Shown here in pieces: positions 1-6,253 of a DNA stretch of 6,253 bases. Both the position numbers and the translations under genes were made by a program. Every line of letters begins with the position of its first letter. Position 1 is the stretch's first letter. The notes under the pieces are model-generated. The model was not told where the DNA came from and did not search any database. It saw only the letters and a list, made by a program, of their open reading frames with translations. Source of the DNA: Roseburia sp. (GTDB taxonomy: Bacteria > Bacillota > Clostridia > Lachnospirales > Lachnospiraceae); contig JAGAIK010000373.1 in the NCBI GenBank assembly GCA_017626625.1, positions 1-6,253 on the forward strand, read 5' to 3'.

Positions 1-37
1 AAGTAAAGTATTTCAGGCAGAGAAAAGAGGTAGGATT

Positions 38-1906
38 ATGTTAAAACGAGTGAATGATTTTCTGGCAGGATTGCCAATGACGATTGTCGGCGGTGTTTTT
101 CTTATTATGAGTTTTGTATTTCCCAGGGCAGGCATTATTCTGCCGGTTAATCCGGCATGGATTACGGTGGCTATCTGCGGTATCCCTTTATTGTATCTTG
201 CGATATGGAGAATTATATATAATAAAGGAATCAGTAAAATTTCTTCCGCCTTGTTGATATGTATTGCCATGATTGCGGCGATTGCCATCGGGGATTTATT
301 TGCTGCGGGCGAGGTTGCTTTTATCATGGAAATCGGTGCGATTCTGGAGGACATGACAACGGACAGGGCAAAGAAGGGACTCAAAAAGCTGATTAGCCTT
401 GCCCCTGCAAAAGGGAGGAGAATTGTTTCAGGCAGGGAGGAGATGATAGAGGCGGGAGAAATCCGGCAAAATGATATCTTACGTGTACTGGCAGGAGAAG
501 CGATTCCGGTTGACGGTATTATCATTCGGGGGGAAACATCTGTTGACCAGTCTATTATGACCGGAGAATCGCTTCCGGTGGATAAGGGGATTGGAGACGA
601 GGTGTTTTGCGGAACCATCAACCGGTTTGGTGCAGTTGATATGAGAGCAACGAAAGTCGGCGAGGACAGTTCCTTACAGAAGCTGATACGAATGGTTCAG
701 GAGGCGGAAAATAAACAGGCGCCGATGCAGAGAATTGCGGACAAGTGCGCAAGCTGGCTTGTTCCGGTGGCTGTGCTGGTGGCTGCTGCGGCAGGTATTG
801 TGACGCAGAATATTGTACGGGCAGTGACGGTTCTGGTGGTATTTTGTCCCTGTGCCCTGGTACTTGCAACACCAACGGCAATTATGGCAGCCATAGGTCA
901 GGCGACGAAGCATGGGGTGATTATTAAATCCGGTGAAGCGCTTGAAAAAATGGGAAAGGTAAATACAATCGCTTTTGATAAGACAGGTACGCTGACTTAT
1001 GGAAGGCTCGAAGTCAGTGATATTATTTCCTTTGAGGAGCATTGCAGTAAACAGGAACTGCTGGTTTTAGCGGCATCGGCAGAGGCTCAAAGCGAACATC
1101 CCCTGGGAAAAGCGGTGGTTGATTATGCAAAGAAGCAGGGGATAGAGCTGAGAGAAACGGATGAATTTCAAATGCAGAGCGGAAAGGGAATTTTAGCAGA
1201 AATATCAGGAAGGAAACTGTATTGCGGAAACGAAAAATTTATTCGGGAAAACGCTGCCGCCATTTCTCCGGAGGTTTCTGCCGAACTGGAAAAATTCCGT
1301 ATGCAGGGAAAAGCTACTATCCTTGTTGCGGAGAACAATACATGTATCGGATTACTTGCTTTATCAGACCGGTTAAGACCGGAGGCGGAAAATATGGTAA
1401 GCAGGCTGGCGGATATGAATACGAAAGTGGTATTGCTTACAGGAGATAACAGGAAAGCTGCCGAATATTTTGCAATGCAGGCGGGAATTACGGAGATAAA
1501 AGCAGATTTACTTCCGGAAGAAAAGGTAGAAAGCATTTCTGAGATAAGAGAACAGGGAAATCTGGTATGTATGATAGGTGATGGGGTAAATGATGCACCT
1601 GCTTTGAAACTTGCTGATGTTGGTGTGGCGATGGGAAGCATGGGAAGTGATATTGCGGTGGAAGCGGCTGACATTGCCCTTATGAGTGATGATATTTCCC
1701 AAATTTCATATTTGAAACGCCTGTCGAATGCAACGGTAAATACGATTAAGTTAAGCATTTCCCTTTCTATGTGCATTAATTTTGTGGCGGTTGCCTGTTC
1801 TGTCTTAGGACTGTTAAATCCTACAACGGGTGCGCTGGTACATAATGCGGGTTCTTGCTTTGTCGTATTGATAGCAGCGCTGCTTTACGACAGAAAATTT
1901 GAGTAA
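38..1906 (+). CDS. P1B-type heavy-metal translocating ATPase without an N-terminal HMA domain
   Basis: This is an ATP-driven metal cation exporter of the cytoplasmic membrane, 622 residues long. Four hydrophobic segments (about 10-28, 40-60, 66-88 and 89-104) precede the actuator domain, which carries TGES at 175-178. The transport helix holds Cys-Pro-Cys at 270-272. The phosphorylation motif DKTGT has its acceptor at Asp314, and the P1B-specific His-Pro pair is at 354-355. TGDN (468-471) and GDGVNDAP (514-521) complete the catalytic core. No GMTCxxC metal-binding domain is present. The last helices carry Lys571 and a His-Asn-Ala-Gly-Ser run at 602-606, where zinc/cadmium pumps usually have an Asp-Gly pair, and the copper-pump signatures are absent, so the metal is unresolved (zinc, cadmium, manganese and iron are all possible). 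The ATG at 38 has GAGG at 27-30. The frame stays open to the left edge, so a start a few codons upstream cannot be excluded. The family call is firm; the substrate is not. Confidence 0.95.
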   Translation: MLKRVNDFLAGLPMTIVGGVFLIMSFVFPRAGIILPVNPAWITVAICGIPLLYLAIWRIIYNKGISKISSALLICIAMIAAIAIGDLFAAGEVAFIMEIGAILEDMTTDRAKKGLKKLISLAPAKGRRIVSGREEMIEAGEIRQNDILRVLAGEAIPVDGIIIRGETSVDQSIMTGESLPVDKGIGDEVFCGTINRFGAVDMRATKVGEDSSLQKLIRMVQEAENKQAPMQRIADKCASWLVPVAVLVAAAAGIVTQNIVRAVTVLVVFCPCALVLATPTAIMAAIGQATKHGVIIKSGEALEKMGKVNTIAFDKTGTLTYGRLEVSDIISFEEHCSKQELLVLAASAEAQSEHPLGKAVVDYAKKQGIELRETDEFQMQSGKGILAEISGRKLYCGNEKFIRENAAAISPEVSAELEKFRMQGKATILVAENNTCIGLLALSDRLRPEAENMVSRLADMNTKVVLLTGDNRKAAEYFAMQAGITEIKADLLPEEKVESISEIREQGNLVCMIGDGVNDAPALKLADVGVAMGSMGSDIAVEAADIALMSDDISQISYLKRLSNATVNTIKLSISLSMCINFVAVACSVLGLLNPTTGALVHNAGSCFVVLIAALLYDRKFE

Positions 1907-1912
1907 AATATG

Positions 1913-1943
1913 GGACTGTCGTTTTAGTACGGCAGTCCTTTTT
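1913..1943 (+). terminator. Rho-independent terminator after the metal ATPase gene
   Basis: A nine-pair stem is formed by GGACTGTCG (1913-1921) and CGGCAGTCC (1930-1938), with one T-G wobble and an 8-base loop TTTTAGTA. It is followed directly by five T residues (1939-1943). It starts six bases after the ATPase stop codon, the expected place for an intrinsic terminator, and separates the ATPase from the signal peptidase unit. Confidence 0.9.
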
Positions 1944-1983
1944 CTATATAAGCCGGAAAGGTCAAAACCGAAAAAATAAGTAG

Positions 1984-2012
1984 TTCCTATTTTCCTCCCC
2001 CTATGGTAAAAT
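1984..2012 (+). promoter_or_regulatory. Probable extended -10 sigma-A promoter for the signal peptidase/CDF unit
   Basis: The -10 candidate TAAAAT (2007-2012) is preceded by TGG (2004-2006), which supplies the TGn extension. Seventeen bases upstream is a weak -35 candidate, TTCCTA (1984-1989; three of six match TTGACA). Extended -10 promoters tolerate poor -35 elements. It lies between the upstream terminator and the signal peptidase start and would give a leader of roughly 33 bases. It was identified by eye only. Confidence 0.45.
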
Positions 2013-2052
2013 AAAAGGTAAACATAAATCTAACAGAAATCGGGGACAACAG

Positions 2053-2595
2053 ATGGAAAAGTTAAGCAGCAATACCAAAGAAATCCTAAGCTGGATACTC
2101 ACTTTCGCACTGGCAATCGGTGCGGCATTTTTGATTAAAAATTATCTTATTATCAACGCAGATGTGCCCACAGGCTCCATGGAAAACACCATTATGCCGG
2201 GAGACAGGCTGATTGGAAACCGCCTTGCGTACAAAAATGATTCGCCGGAGCGGGGAGACGTGGTCATATTCCATTATCCGGACGACGAGGAGGAACTCTA
2301 TGTCAAGCGTGTCATCGGGCTTCCGGGGGAAGTGGTGGATATTGAGGACGGCAAAATTTATATCGACGGCTCCGATACCCCTTTGGAGGAAACCTATCTG
2401 AAGGAGGAGTGGACGGTGGCAACGGGTCCTTACCACTTTGAGATACCGGAGGACGCTTATCTGGTGATGGGGGACAACCGGAATGATTCCTGGGATGCCC
2501 GTTACTGGGAAAATACATATGTATATAAAGATAAGATTTTGGGTAAGGGAGAAGTGATTTATTGGCCGATACAGGATTTTGGAAAAATAAAATAG
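2053..2595 (+). CDS. lepB: Type I signal peptidase (Gram-positive type)
   Basis: This is a membrane-anchored serine protease that removes signal peptides from secreted preproteins on the outer face of the membrane. The protein has 180 residues, the usual size for single-anchor Firmicutes enzymes. One hydrophobic segment (about 11-28) acts as the anchor. The nucleophile is Ser42 in the PTGSMENT segment and the general base is Lys85 in YVKRVIGLPGE (83-93). Box C reads RGDVVIF (67-73). Box E is MGDNRNDSWDAR (139-150), with Asn145-Asp146 where many homologues have Asn-Ser, then Ser147, Asp149 and Arg150 as the approximate conserved positions. The ATG follows GGGG at 2042-2045 at a usable distance. 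The gene is the first of a likely two-gene operon: the CDF gene begins 10 bases after its stop codon. Nothing suggests it is broken. Several paralogues are common in this group, so housekeeping or specialised use cannot be told apart. Confidence 0.96.
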   Translation: MEKLSSNTKEILSWILTFALAIGAAFLIKNYLIINADVPTGSMENTIMPGDRLIGNRLAYKNDSPERGDVVIFHYPDDEEELYVKRVIGLPGEVVDIEDGKIYIDGSDTPLEETYLKEEWTVATGPYHFEIPEDAYLVMGDNRNDSWDARYWENTYVYKDKILGKGEVIYWPIQDFGKIK

Positions 2596-2602
2596 GGGTG
2601 AG
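2594..2602 (+). promoter_or_regulatory. Ribosome binding site of the CDF gene, overlapping the preceding stop codon
   Basis: AGGGGTGAG begins inside the TAG stop of the signal peptidase gene (2593-2595) and lies three bases before the ATG at 2606. The overlap fixes the CDF start and is typical of translationally coupled genes on one transcript. Confidence 0.7.
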
Positions 2603-2605
2603 TTT

Positions 2606-3787
2606 ATGATTACATTTCTTTCAAAATTTTTTATCCGGGAGAAGCAGGACAAAAATAAAATCCGCCAGGAATACGGAATGCTCTGCGGAATCACGGGCAT
2701 TATTTTAAACATCTTTCTTTTTGCGGGAAAATTTATGGCGGGAACCATCAGCAACTCCATCGCCATTACGGCGGACGCCATCAATAACCTGTCGGATGCA
2801 GGCTCGTCCGTTGTGACGCTGATTGGATTTAAGCTGGCGGGGGCAAAGCCGGACCCGGAGCATCCCTTCGGACATGGGCGTATTGAATATGTTTCCGGTC
2901 TTGTGGTGGCGGCGGCGATTTTATTGATGGCGTACGAACTGGTGCGGGATTCTATCAGTAAAATTATCCATCCGGAGGAAACGGAGTTTTCCACATTAAT
3001 TGTAGTAATTTTAGTGATATCCATTCTTGTAAAAATTTACATGTATTCTTATAACAACCGCATCGGAAAAAAGATTGATTCTGCCGCAATGCGCGCCACT
3101 GCCATGGACAGCTTAAGCGATACCTGCGCCACAGCGGTGGTACTGGCAGCCACGCTGGTGGGGCATTTTACCGGGCTTTCCATTGACGGCTACTGCGGTG
3201 CACTGGTGGGAGTGTTCATTTTTTATGCGGGAATCAATGCGGCGAAGGAGACGTTAAATCCTCTGTTAGGACAGCCGCCGGAGGAAGAATTTGTGCAGCA
3301 GATTAATCAGATTGTGATGGCGCATGAGGAAGTCTGCGGCATTCATGACCTGATTGTCCACGACTATGGTCCGGGACGTCAGATGATATCGTTACATGCA
3401 GAGGTTCCGGCAGAGGGGGATATCTTAGAGGTTCACGATATCATTGACAATATTGAAAATGAACTGCGGGCAAAATTAGGCTGTGACGCCACCATACATA
3501 TGGACCCTGTGGTGACCTCTGACGAGCACATCAGTGAGATGAAAGCGGCGGTGGTTTCCATTATCAGAGGGATTGACGAAGTGATTAGTATTCATGATTT
3601 CCGGGTAGTGACGGGACCGACTCATACAAACCTGATTTTTGATGTCCTTGTGCCTTATAAATTTTATATCAGCGATGAGGAATTAACTGCCATGATTGAG
3701 CGGGAGGTCAAGAAAAAACTGGGAAATAATCACAACGTAGTGATGAAAGTAGACAAATCTTATGTGCAGATGGGCAATAAAAAGTAA
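2606..3787 (+). CDS. Cation diffusion facilitator with duplicated C-terminal cytoplasmic domain (possible Mn2+ exporter)
   Basis: This is a proton-coupled divalent metal exporter of the cytoplasmic membrane, with 393 residues against about 300 for a typical family member. The membrane part spans about residues 25-215. Helix 2 carries Asn60 and Asp64 (NNLSD), helix 5 carries Asp168 and Asp172 (DSLSD), and the signature DPEHPFGHGR lies at 83-92. An Asn-Asp/Asp-Asp transport site differs from the His/Asp sites of zinc members. From memory it resembles the manganese exporter MntE of pneumococcus, which is also about this long, so manganese is a reasonable guess. A ZT-dimer domain fills about 224-303. 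A second segment (about 307-388) repeats its pattern: IHDLIVHDYGPG...AEVP at 246-268 is echoed by IHDFRVVTGPTHTN...LVP at 329-350. The gene follows the signal peptidase gene by 10 bases with its ribosome site overlapping that stop. No convincing terminator follows it. The family is certain, the metal is inferred. Confidence 0.95.
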   Translation: MITFLSKFFIREKQDKNKIRQEYGMLCGITGIILNIFLFAGKFMAGTISNSIAITADAINNLSDAGSSVVTLIGFKLAGAKPDPEHPFGHGRIEYVSGLVVAAAILLMAYELVRDSISKIIHPEETEFSTLIVVILVISILVKIYMYSYNNRIGKKIDSAAMRATAMDSLSDTCATAVVLAATLVGHFTGLSIDGYCGALVGVFIFYAGINAAKETLNPLLGQPPEEEFVQQINQIVMAHEEVCGIHDLIVHDYGPGRQMISLHAEVPAEGDILEVHDIIDNIENELRAKLGCDATIHMDPVVTSDEHISEMKAAVVSIIRGIDEVISIHDFRVVTGPTHTNLIFDVLVPYKFYISDEELTAMIEREVKKKLGNNHNVVMKVDKSYVQMGNKK

Positions 3788-3803
3788 TATTTATAGAAAA
3801 AAA

Positions 3804-3819
3804 TTGTAAAAATTTACAA
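3804..3819. promoter_or_regulatory. Perfect palindrome overlapping the -35 region, candidate operator
   Basis: TTGTAAA (3804-3810) and TTTACAA (3813-3819) are exact inverted repeats separated by AA. The left arm contains the -35 hexamer and the right arm lies in the promoter spacer, so a bound dimeric regulator would occlude RNA polymerase. The stem has almost no GC and no T-run follows, so it is not a terminator. It resembles the half-sites of Rex (TTGTGAA) but is two bases shorter and has a different fifth base, so no regulator is assigned. Confidence 0.5.
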
Positions 3820-3832
3820 ATAACAGTATAAT
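3804..3832 (+). promoter_or_regulatory. Sigma-A type promoter for the FIST/chemoreceptor unit
   Basis: A perfect -10 hexamer TATAAT (3827-3832) sits 17 bases downstream of TTGTAA (3804-3809), which matches four of six positions of TTGACA. Transcription would start near 3839 and give a leader of about 65 bases before the GTG start of the FIST gene. This is the clearest promoter in the window, so the downstream genes can be transcribed independently of the CDF gene. Confidence 0.75.
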
Positions 3833-3890
3833 AGAGGACATAGAGAAGTTTATTAGTCAGAAGAGTTATGGGGAAAATACAGAAAATGTA

Positions 3891-3896
3891 AAGGAG
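3891..3896 (+). promoter_or_regulatory. Ribosome binding site deciding the GTG start of the FIST gene
   Basis: AAGGAG lies seven bases before GTG at 3904. The next in-frame ATG (3922, codon 7) would be 25 bases away with no purine-rich site of its own, so GTG is preferred. Confidence 0.8.
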
Positions 3897-3903
3897 ATAA
3901 AGG

Positions 3904-4959
3904 GTGAAACAATTTTATGGAATGAGCCAAAGCGGCGTATTAAAAGAAGCGGTAAAAGGGCTTAACAATCCAAAGTTGATTTTGTTAATGTCCAATCAGA
4001 AGCAGTTTGCGGAACATGTAGCAGAGCTTGAAACCTTATATCCGGGGGTACCCAGCATCGGCTGTGTGGGAATGAGCTACGACACGACTGTGGTGGAAAA
4101 AGGCGTGGGAGTTGTTGCCTTTACCGAGGGCGTGACAGCGGTGGCAAATGTGATAGAAGAAGTAACTACGATGCCTGTAAAATATATTTCGCGATTAGAA
4201 CAGGATTTGCGGAAAATCAGCGCGATGGAAAGAGACACGGTATGTATTGATTTCTGTACGGGGAATGACGCCTGTGTGCTGACAACAGTCTACAGCGTGC
4301 TGGGAAAACAGAAGATTTCCCTGATGGGAGGAACCGGGGACGCAGGCATGGTATCGGCGAACGGAACGGTATATCAGGATGCAGCGGTATATGCGCTGGT
4401 GAAAAATACGGGAGGCAGGGTCAAGGTTTATAAAGAAAATCTCTATCAGCCCATGCCGGATATCCGCTTTATCGCCTCGAAGACAGACCGTTCCAAGTAT
4501 ATCATCGGTGAGCTGAACGGCAGACCGGTAAAGCAGGTATATCAGGAGACGTTACATATCAGCGAGTCGGATATCGGAACCCAGACTTTTAAAAATCCCT
4601 TTGGTAAGATGAACGGACAGGATATCTGCATTATTTCAATTAAAGAGGTGGTGGGAAATTCCCTTGCCTGCTACAGACAGGTCAATGATTCTGATGTACT
4701 GACGCTGTTAGAACTTCAGGATTATAAAGAGATTGTGGCAAATACCGTGGAGCAGATTCGGGCGGATTTTAGCCGGATTTCCGGAGTATTTTCTGTAAAC
4801 TGTGTATTCCGTTATCTTTTATTCCAGCAGGAAAAGCAGTTAGACAGCTACTTAAAAGCCATGGGTTCGCTGGGCAACCATGCAGGATTCTTCGGCTATG
4901 GGGAACACTGCAACAGCCAGTTTGTGAATCAGACCATGTCCTGCGTGGTATTTGAATAA
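3904..4959 (+). CDS. FIST-domain (FIST_N plus FIST_C) signal transduction protein
   Basis: This is a cytoplasmic sensory protein of 351 residues made only of the FIST module; there is no signal peptide, membrane segment or output domain. FIST domains are predicted ligand-sensing domains, proposed to bind small molecules such as amino acids, and occur fused or adjacent to chemoreceptors, diguanylate cyclases and kinases. The N-terminal half (about 20-180) has the IGCVGM segment at 52-57, in the place of the family's GCS-type motif, and GGTGDAG at 142-148 followed by GTVYQDAAVYALV at 154-166. The C-terminal half (about 190-350) ends with GYGEHCN at 331-337 and a closing NQT...CVVF strand, the usual end of FIST_C. 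Translation starts at GTG with AAGGAG upstream. The chemoreceptor-like gene begins 29 bases after the stop, so the two are almost certainly co-transcribed. The family assignment rests on pattern recognition of these glycine-rich motifs. The ligand is unknown. Confidence 0.87.
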   Translation: MKQFYGMSQSGVLKEAVKGLNNPKLILLMSNQKQFAEHVAELETLYPGVPSIGCVGMSYDTTVVEKGVGVVAFTEGVTAVANVIEEVTTMPVKYISRLEQDLRKISAMERDTVCIDFCTGNDACVLTTVYSVLGKQKISLMGGTGDAGMVSANGTVYQDAAVYALVKNTGGRVKVYKENLYQPMPDIRFIASKTDRSKYIIGELNGRPVKQVYQETLHISESDIGTQTFKNPFGKMNGQDICIISIKEVVGNSLACYRQVNDSDVLTLLELQDYKEIVANTVEQIRADFSRISGVFSVNCVFRYLLFQQEKQLDSYLKAMGSLGNHAGFFGYGEHCNSQFVNQTMSCVVFE

Positions 4960-4988
4960 AATGATTGGACGAAAGAAGAGGAGAGGCT

Positions 4989-5948
4989 ATGTTTTTTTCA
5001 AAGAAGAATGAGAGCGTAGAGAAAGCTGCGCAGAGGGAACCCTTAGACCTGCATCCCATTGTTCACGTGGCAGACAGTCTGAAAGATTATCAGAAGCGGT
5101 TAGCAGCCAATGAGGTAAGCTCCCTGAATGAGCTGCAGGAAGTACAGACAGCGTTCCGCGAGGTGTTAGAAGAGAATGCGTCACTGAAGGAAAAATTAGA
5201 TTCCTTTGATGATATGTTTGCGTCTGTGGGGGAGGTTTCTTCCGAATTTGCAGGCGTACAGCAGAAAATTGCCGATTCCGTGGGACAGGCACAGGAGAAA
5301 GTGGGAGGCTTAAAGGACAGCTCTAGCCAGGTGCAGGAGCGTTTTGTGGAGATAGAGAGTACATTTTCAGATTTCCAGGTGTCCGTACAGAAAATTAAGG
5401 ACTGCATGACCCAGATTATTTCCATTGCGAACCAGACCAATATGTTAGCGTTGAATGCGTCCATTGAGGCGGCGAGGGCAGGAGAGCAGGGAAAAGGCTT
5501 TGCAGTGGTGGCGGACCAGGTAAAAAACCTTGCCAATGAAATCAAAACCCTAGTCAGTGCGGTAGATATCAGCATTAACGATGTGGAGATGGATACGGAG
5601 AAATTAAACGCCAGCATTACCCTGTCAAAAGAAGCGTTAAGCCAGAGTATTGAAAATGTGGAAAATACTTATGAGGTGTTTGACCAGATTACCGAGGCGG
5701 CAGGGGGCGCCGGTTCCGTACAGAGTCAGATTACCGGGGCTTTAGAGGATTCCAAGCAGAAGCTTTCCGAGGTAAACCGTTCCTTTGAGGTGACGGAAGA
5801 CCAGTTGCAGAAGGTATTTGAACACATTTCCCGGGCGAATGAGTTAGGAACCACCAAGAGCTCCATGTTTGAGGATATGGACAACATGCTTTCCCAGATT
5901 GCACCGATTGCAAAGGAACTGGAAAAGAACTATGACAAGGTGCAGTGA
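4989..5948 (+). CDS. Soluble methyl-accepting chemotaxis-type signalling protein lacking a sensor domain
   Basis: This 319-residue protein has no membrane segment and is predicted almost entirely coiled coil. The conserved chemoreceptor core spans about 142-184, with [20 protein letters not shown] at 147-166 and [17 protein letters not shown] at 168-184. The hairpin turn falls near Glu166, almost exactly at the midpoint, with a long helix on each side (about 30-165 and 167-310), so the protein is essentially one signalling hairpin. Glu160, Arg163 and Glu166 match the trimer-contact and tip residues Glu385, Arg388 and Glu391 of E. coli Tsr; Asn148 replaces Phe373, common outside enterics. It probably interacts with CheA/CheW-type partners or another cytoplasmic output. 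ATG at 4989 is chosen because AGGAG (4979-4983) is five bases upstream; an in-frame TTG at 4965 would give 327 residues but has no ribosome site. It follows the FIST gene closely, suggesting the FIST protein supplies the input. Confidence 0.92.
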   Translation: MFFSKKNESVEKAAQREPLDLHPIVHVADSLKDYQKRLAANEVSSLNELQEVQTAFREVLEENASLKEKLDSFDDMFASVGEVSSEFAGVQQKIADSVGQAQEKVGGLKDSSSQVQERFVEIESTFSDFQVSVQKIKDCMTQIISIANQTNMLALNASIEAARAGEQGKGFAVVADQVKNLANEIKTLVSAVDISINDVEMDTEKLNASITLSKEALSQSIENVENTYEVFDQITEAAGGAGSVQSQITGALEDSKQKLSEVNRSFEVTEDQLQKVFEHISRANELGTTKSSMFEDMDNMLSQIAPIAKELEKNYDKVQ

Positions 5949-5986
5949 GCAGTGTTATCTGATATTTCATGGTAACGGCTGCTTTT
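5948..5986 (+). terminator. Weak hairpin after the chemoreceptor gene, possible partial terminator
   Basis: AGCAG (5948-5952) pairs with CTGCT (5979-5983), and GTTATC (5954-5959) pairs with GGTAAC (5971-5976) with one T-G wobble, leaving a small internal loop and an 11-base apical loop. Only three or four T residues follow, so termination would be inefficient. It may simply reduce expression of the downstream gene or protect the upstream transcript end. Confidence 0.35.
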
Positions 5987-6013
5987 CAGGGTACATAAGG
6001 ACGGAGGGTACAT

Positions 6014-6253
6014 ATGGATAATGAAGTCATGCGGGAGTATAGAAAAAAGGTGGCGATTTTTGTTCTTGCCATTGTTTGTGTGAGCGTATTAGCGGCAGGG
6101 ATTGTATTGCCGGGAATGAAGCTGATTGGATGGTATCCTGAGGTTTCATGGGGGCTTTGCGGTATTTTTATCGCTGTTGTTGTATTGGAAGATGTGGTTG
6201 GCGTCTACCTGATTCGTTTAAGTATGCAGCAGGAAATCTTATCGGATAAACTG
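6014..6253 (+). CDS. N-terminal part of an unidentified two-helix membrane protein (runs off the window)
   Basis: The first 80 codons of a gene are present, with no stop before the right edge. ATG at 6014 follows GGAGG (6003-6007) by six bases, so the start is well supported. The product begins with a short basic cytoplasmic segment (MREYRKK at 6-12). It has a hydrophobic helix at about 13-34, a short loop, and a second helix at about 45-69 that contains an unusual buried Glu59-Asp60 pair. It then enters a polar, probably helical segment (SMQQEILSDKL, 70-80). Two N-terminal helices leading into a cytoplasmic helix fit a membrane sensor or signalling protein, but no diagnostic domain is reached and the family is not recognised. 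It lies 65 bases after the chemoreceptor gene with no clear promoter between, so it may belong to the same operon. Confidence 0.8.
   Translation, partial: MDNEVMREYRKKVAIFVLAIVCVSVLAAGIVLPGMKLIGWYPEVSWGLCGIFIAVVVLEDVVGVYLIRLSMQQEILSDKL

Noticed and set aside
1..37. AAG TAA at the left edge as the end of an upstream gene, or an in-frame extension of the ATPase from position 2
   Set aside because: Only two codons of a possible upstream gene are visible. The ATPase frame is open to the edge, but ATG 38 has a good ribosome site and four membrane helices follow it, as expected for a complete pump.
13..621. Open frame on the - strand opposite the ATPase N-terminal region
   Set aside because: It is antisense to conserved membrane and actuator-domain sequence and has no independent coding evidence.
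2086..3024. Long open frame of 312 codons on the - strand across the signal peptidase and CDF genes
   Set aside because: It lies antisense to two genes with complete catalytic motifs, shows no recognisable domain and has no promoter or ribosome site.
3804..3819. The palindrome as a Rex site or as a terminator of the CDF gene
   Set aside because: The Rex consensus is 18 bases with a different half-site, and a stem with almost no GC and no following T-run would not terminate transcription.
4965..4988. TTG at 4965 as the start of the chemoreceptor-like gene
   Set aside because: It has no ribosome binding site; the added codons overlap the AGGAG that serves ATG 4989.
4961..5011. Short ORF from ATG 4961 overlapping the start of the chemoreceptor gene
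   Set aside because: It is only 16 codons, basic and low complexity, lacks a ribosome site and is simply the purine-rich translation-initiation region read in another frame.
5090..5617. Open frame on the - strand, rich in Ser, Phe and Cys, opposite the chemoreceptor gene
   Set aside because: It is the complement of a coiled-coil coding region; the composition is what the reverse of Glu/Lys/Ala-rich codons gives.

Overview
The window looks like ordinary chromosome from a Gram-positive anaerobe, most likely Clostridia and possibly Lachnospiraceae. This is inferred from moderate GC with AT-rich intergenic gaps, strong purine-rich ribosome binding sites, consensus-like sigma-A promoter spacing, a short single-anchor signal peptidase of the Gram-positive type, and a membrane-free chemotaxis-type signalling protein. 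The species cannot be named from the sequence alone. Every supported gene is on the + strand, and there are no RNA genes, insertion sequences, CRISPR arrays or phage signs.

Layout. Positions 38-1906 encode a P1B-type heavy-metal exporting ATPase without an N-terminal metal-binding (HMA) domain. It ends at a good intrinsic terminator (1913-1943). A probable extended -10 promoter (1984-2012) then opens a two-gene unit: type I signal peptidase (2053-2595) and, 10 bases later, a cation diffusion facilitator (2606-3787). The facilitator has a second ferredoxin-like domain at its C terminus and an Asn-Asp/Asp-Asp transport-site pattern that hints at manganese. A near-consensus promoter at 3804-3832, overlapped by a perfect 7+2+7 palindrome, drives a third unit: a FIST-domain sensory protein (GTG start, 3904-4959), a soluble methyl-accepting chemotaxis-like protein that is almost entirely signalling hairpin (4989-5948), and, past a weak hairpin, the start of a two-helix membrane protein that runs off the right edge (6014-6253).

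How the genes may work together. The two metal exporters lie close together but are separated by a terminator and a promoter, so shared regulation is not shown. The last unit is the most interesting part. A stand-alone FIST ligand-sensing protein sits next to a chemoreceptor signalling module that has no sensory domain or membrane anchor of its own, with a truncated membrane protein downstream. A split cytoplasmic sensory relay is a reasonable but untested reading.
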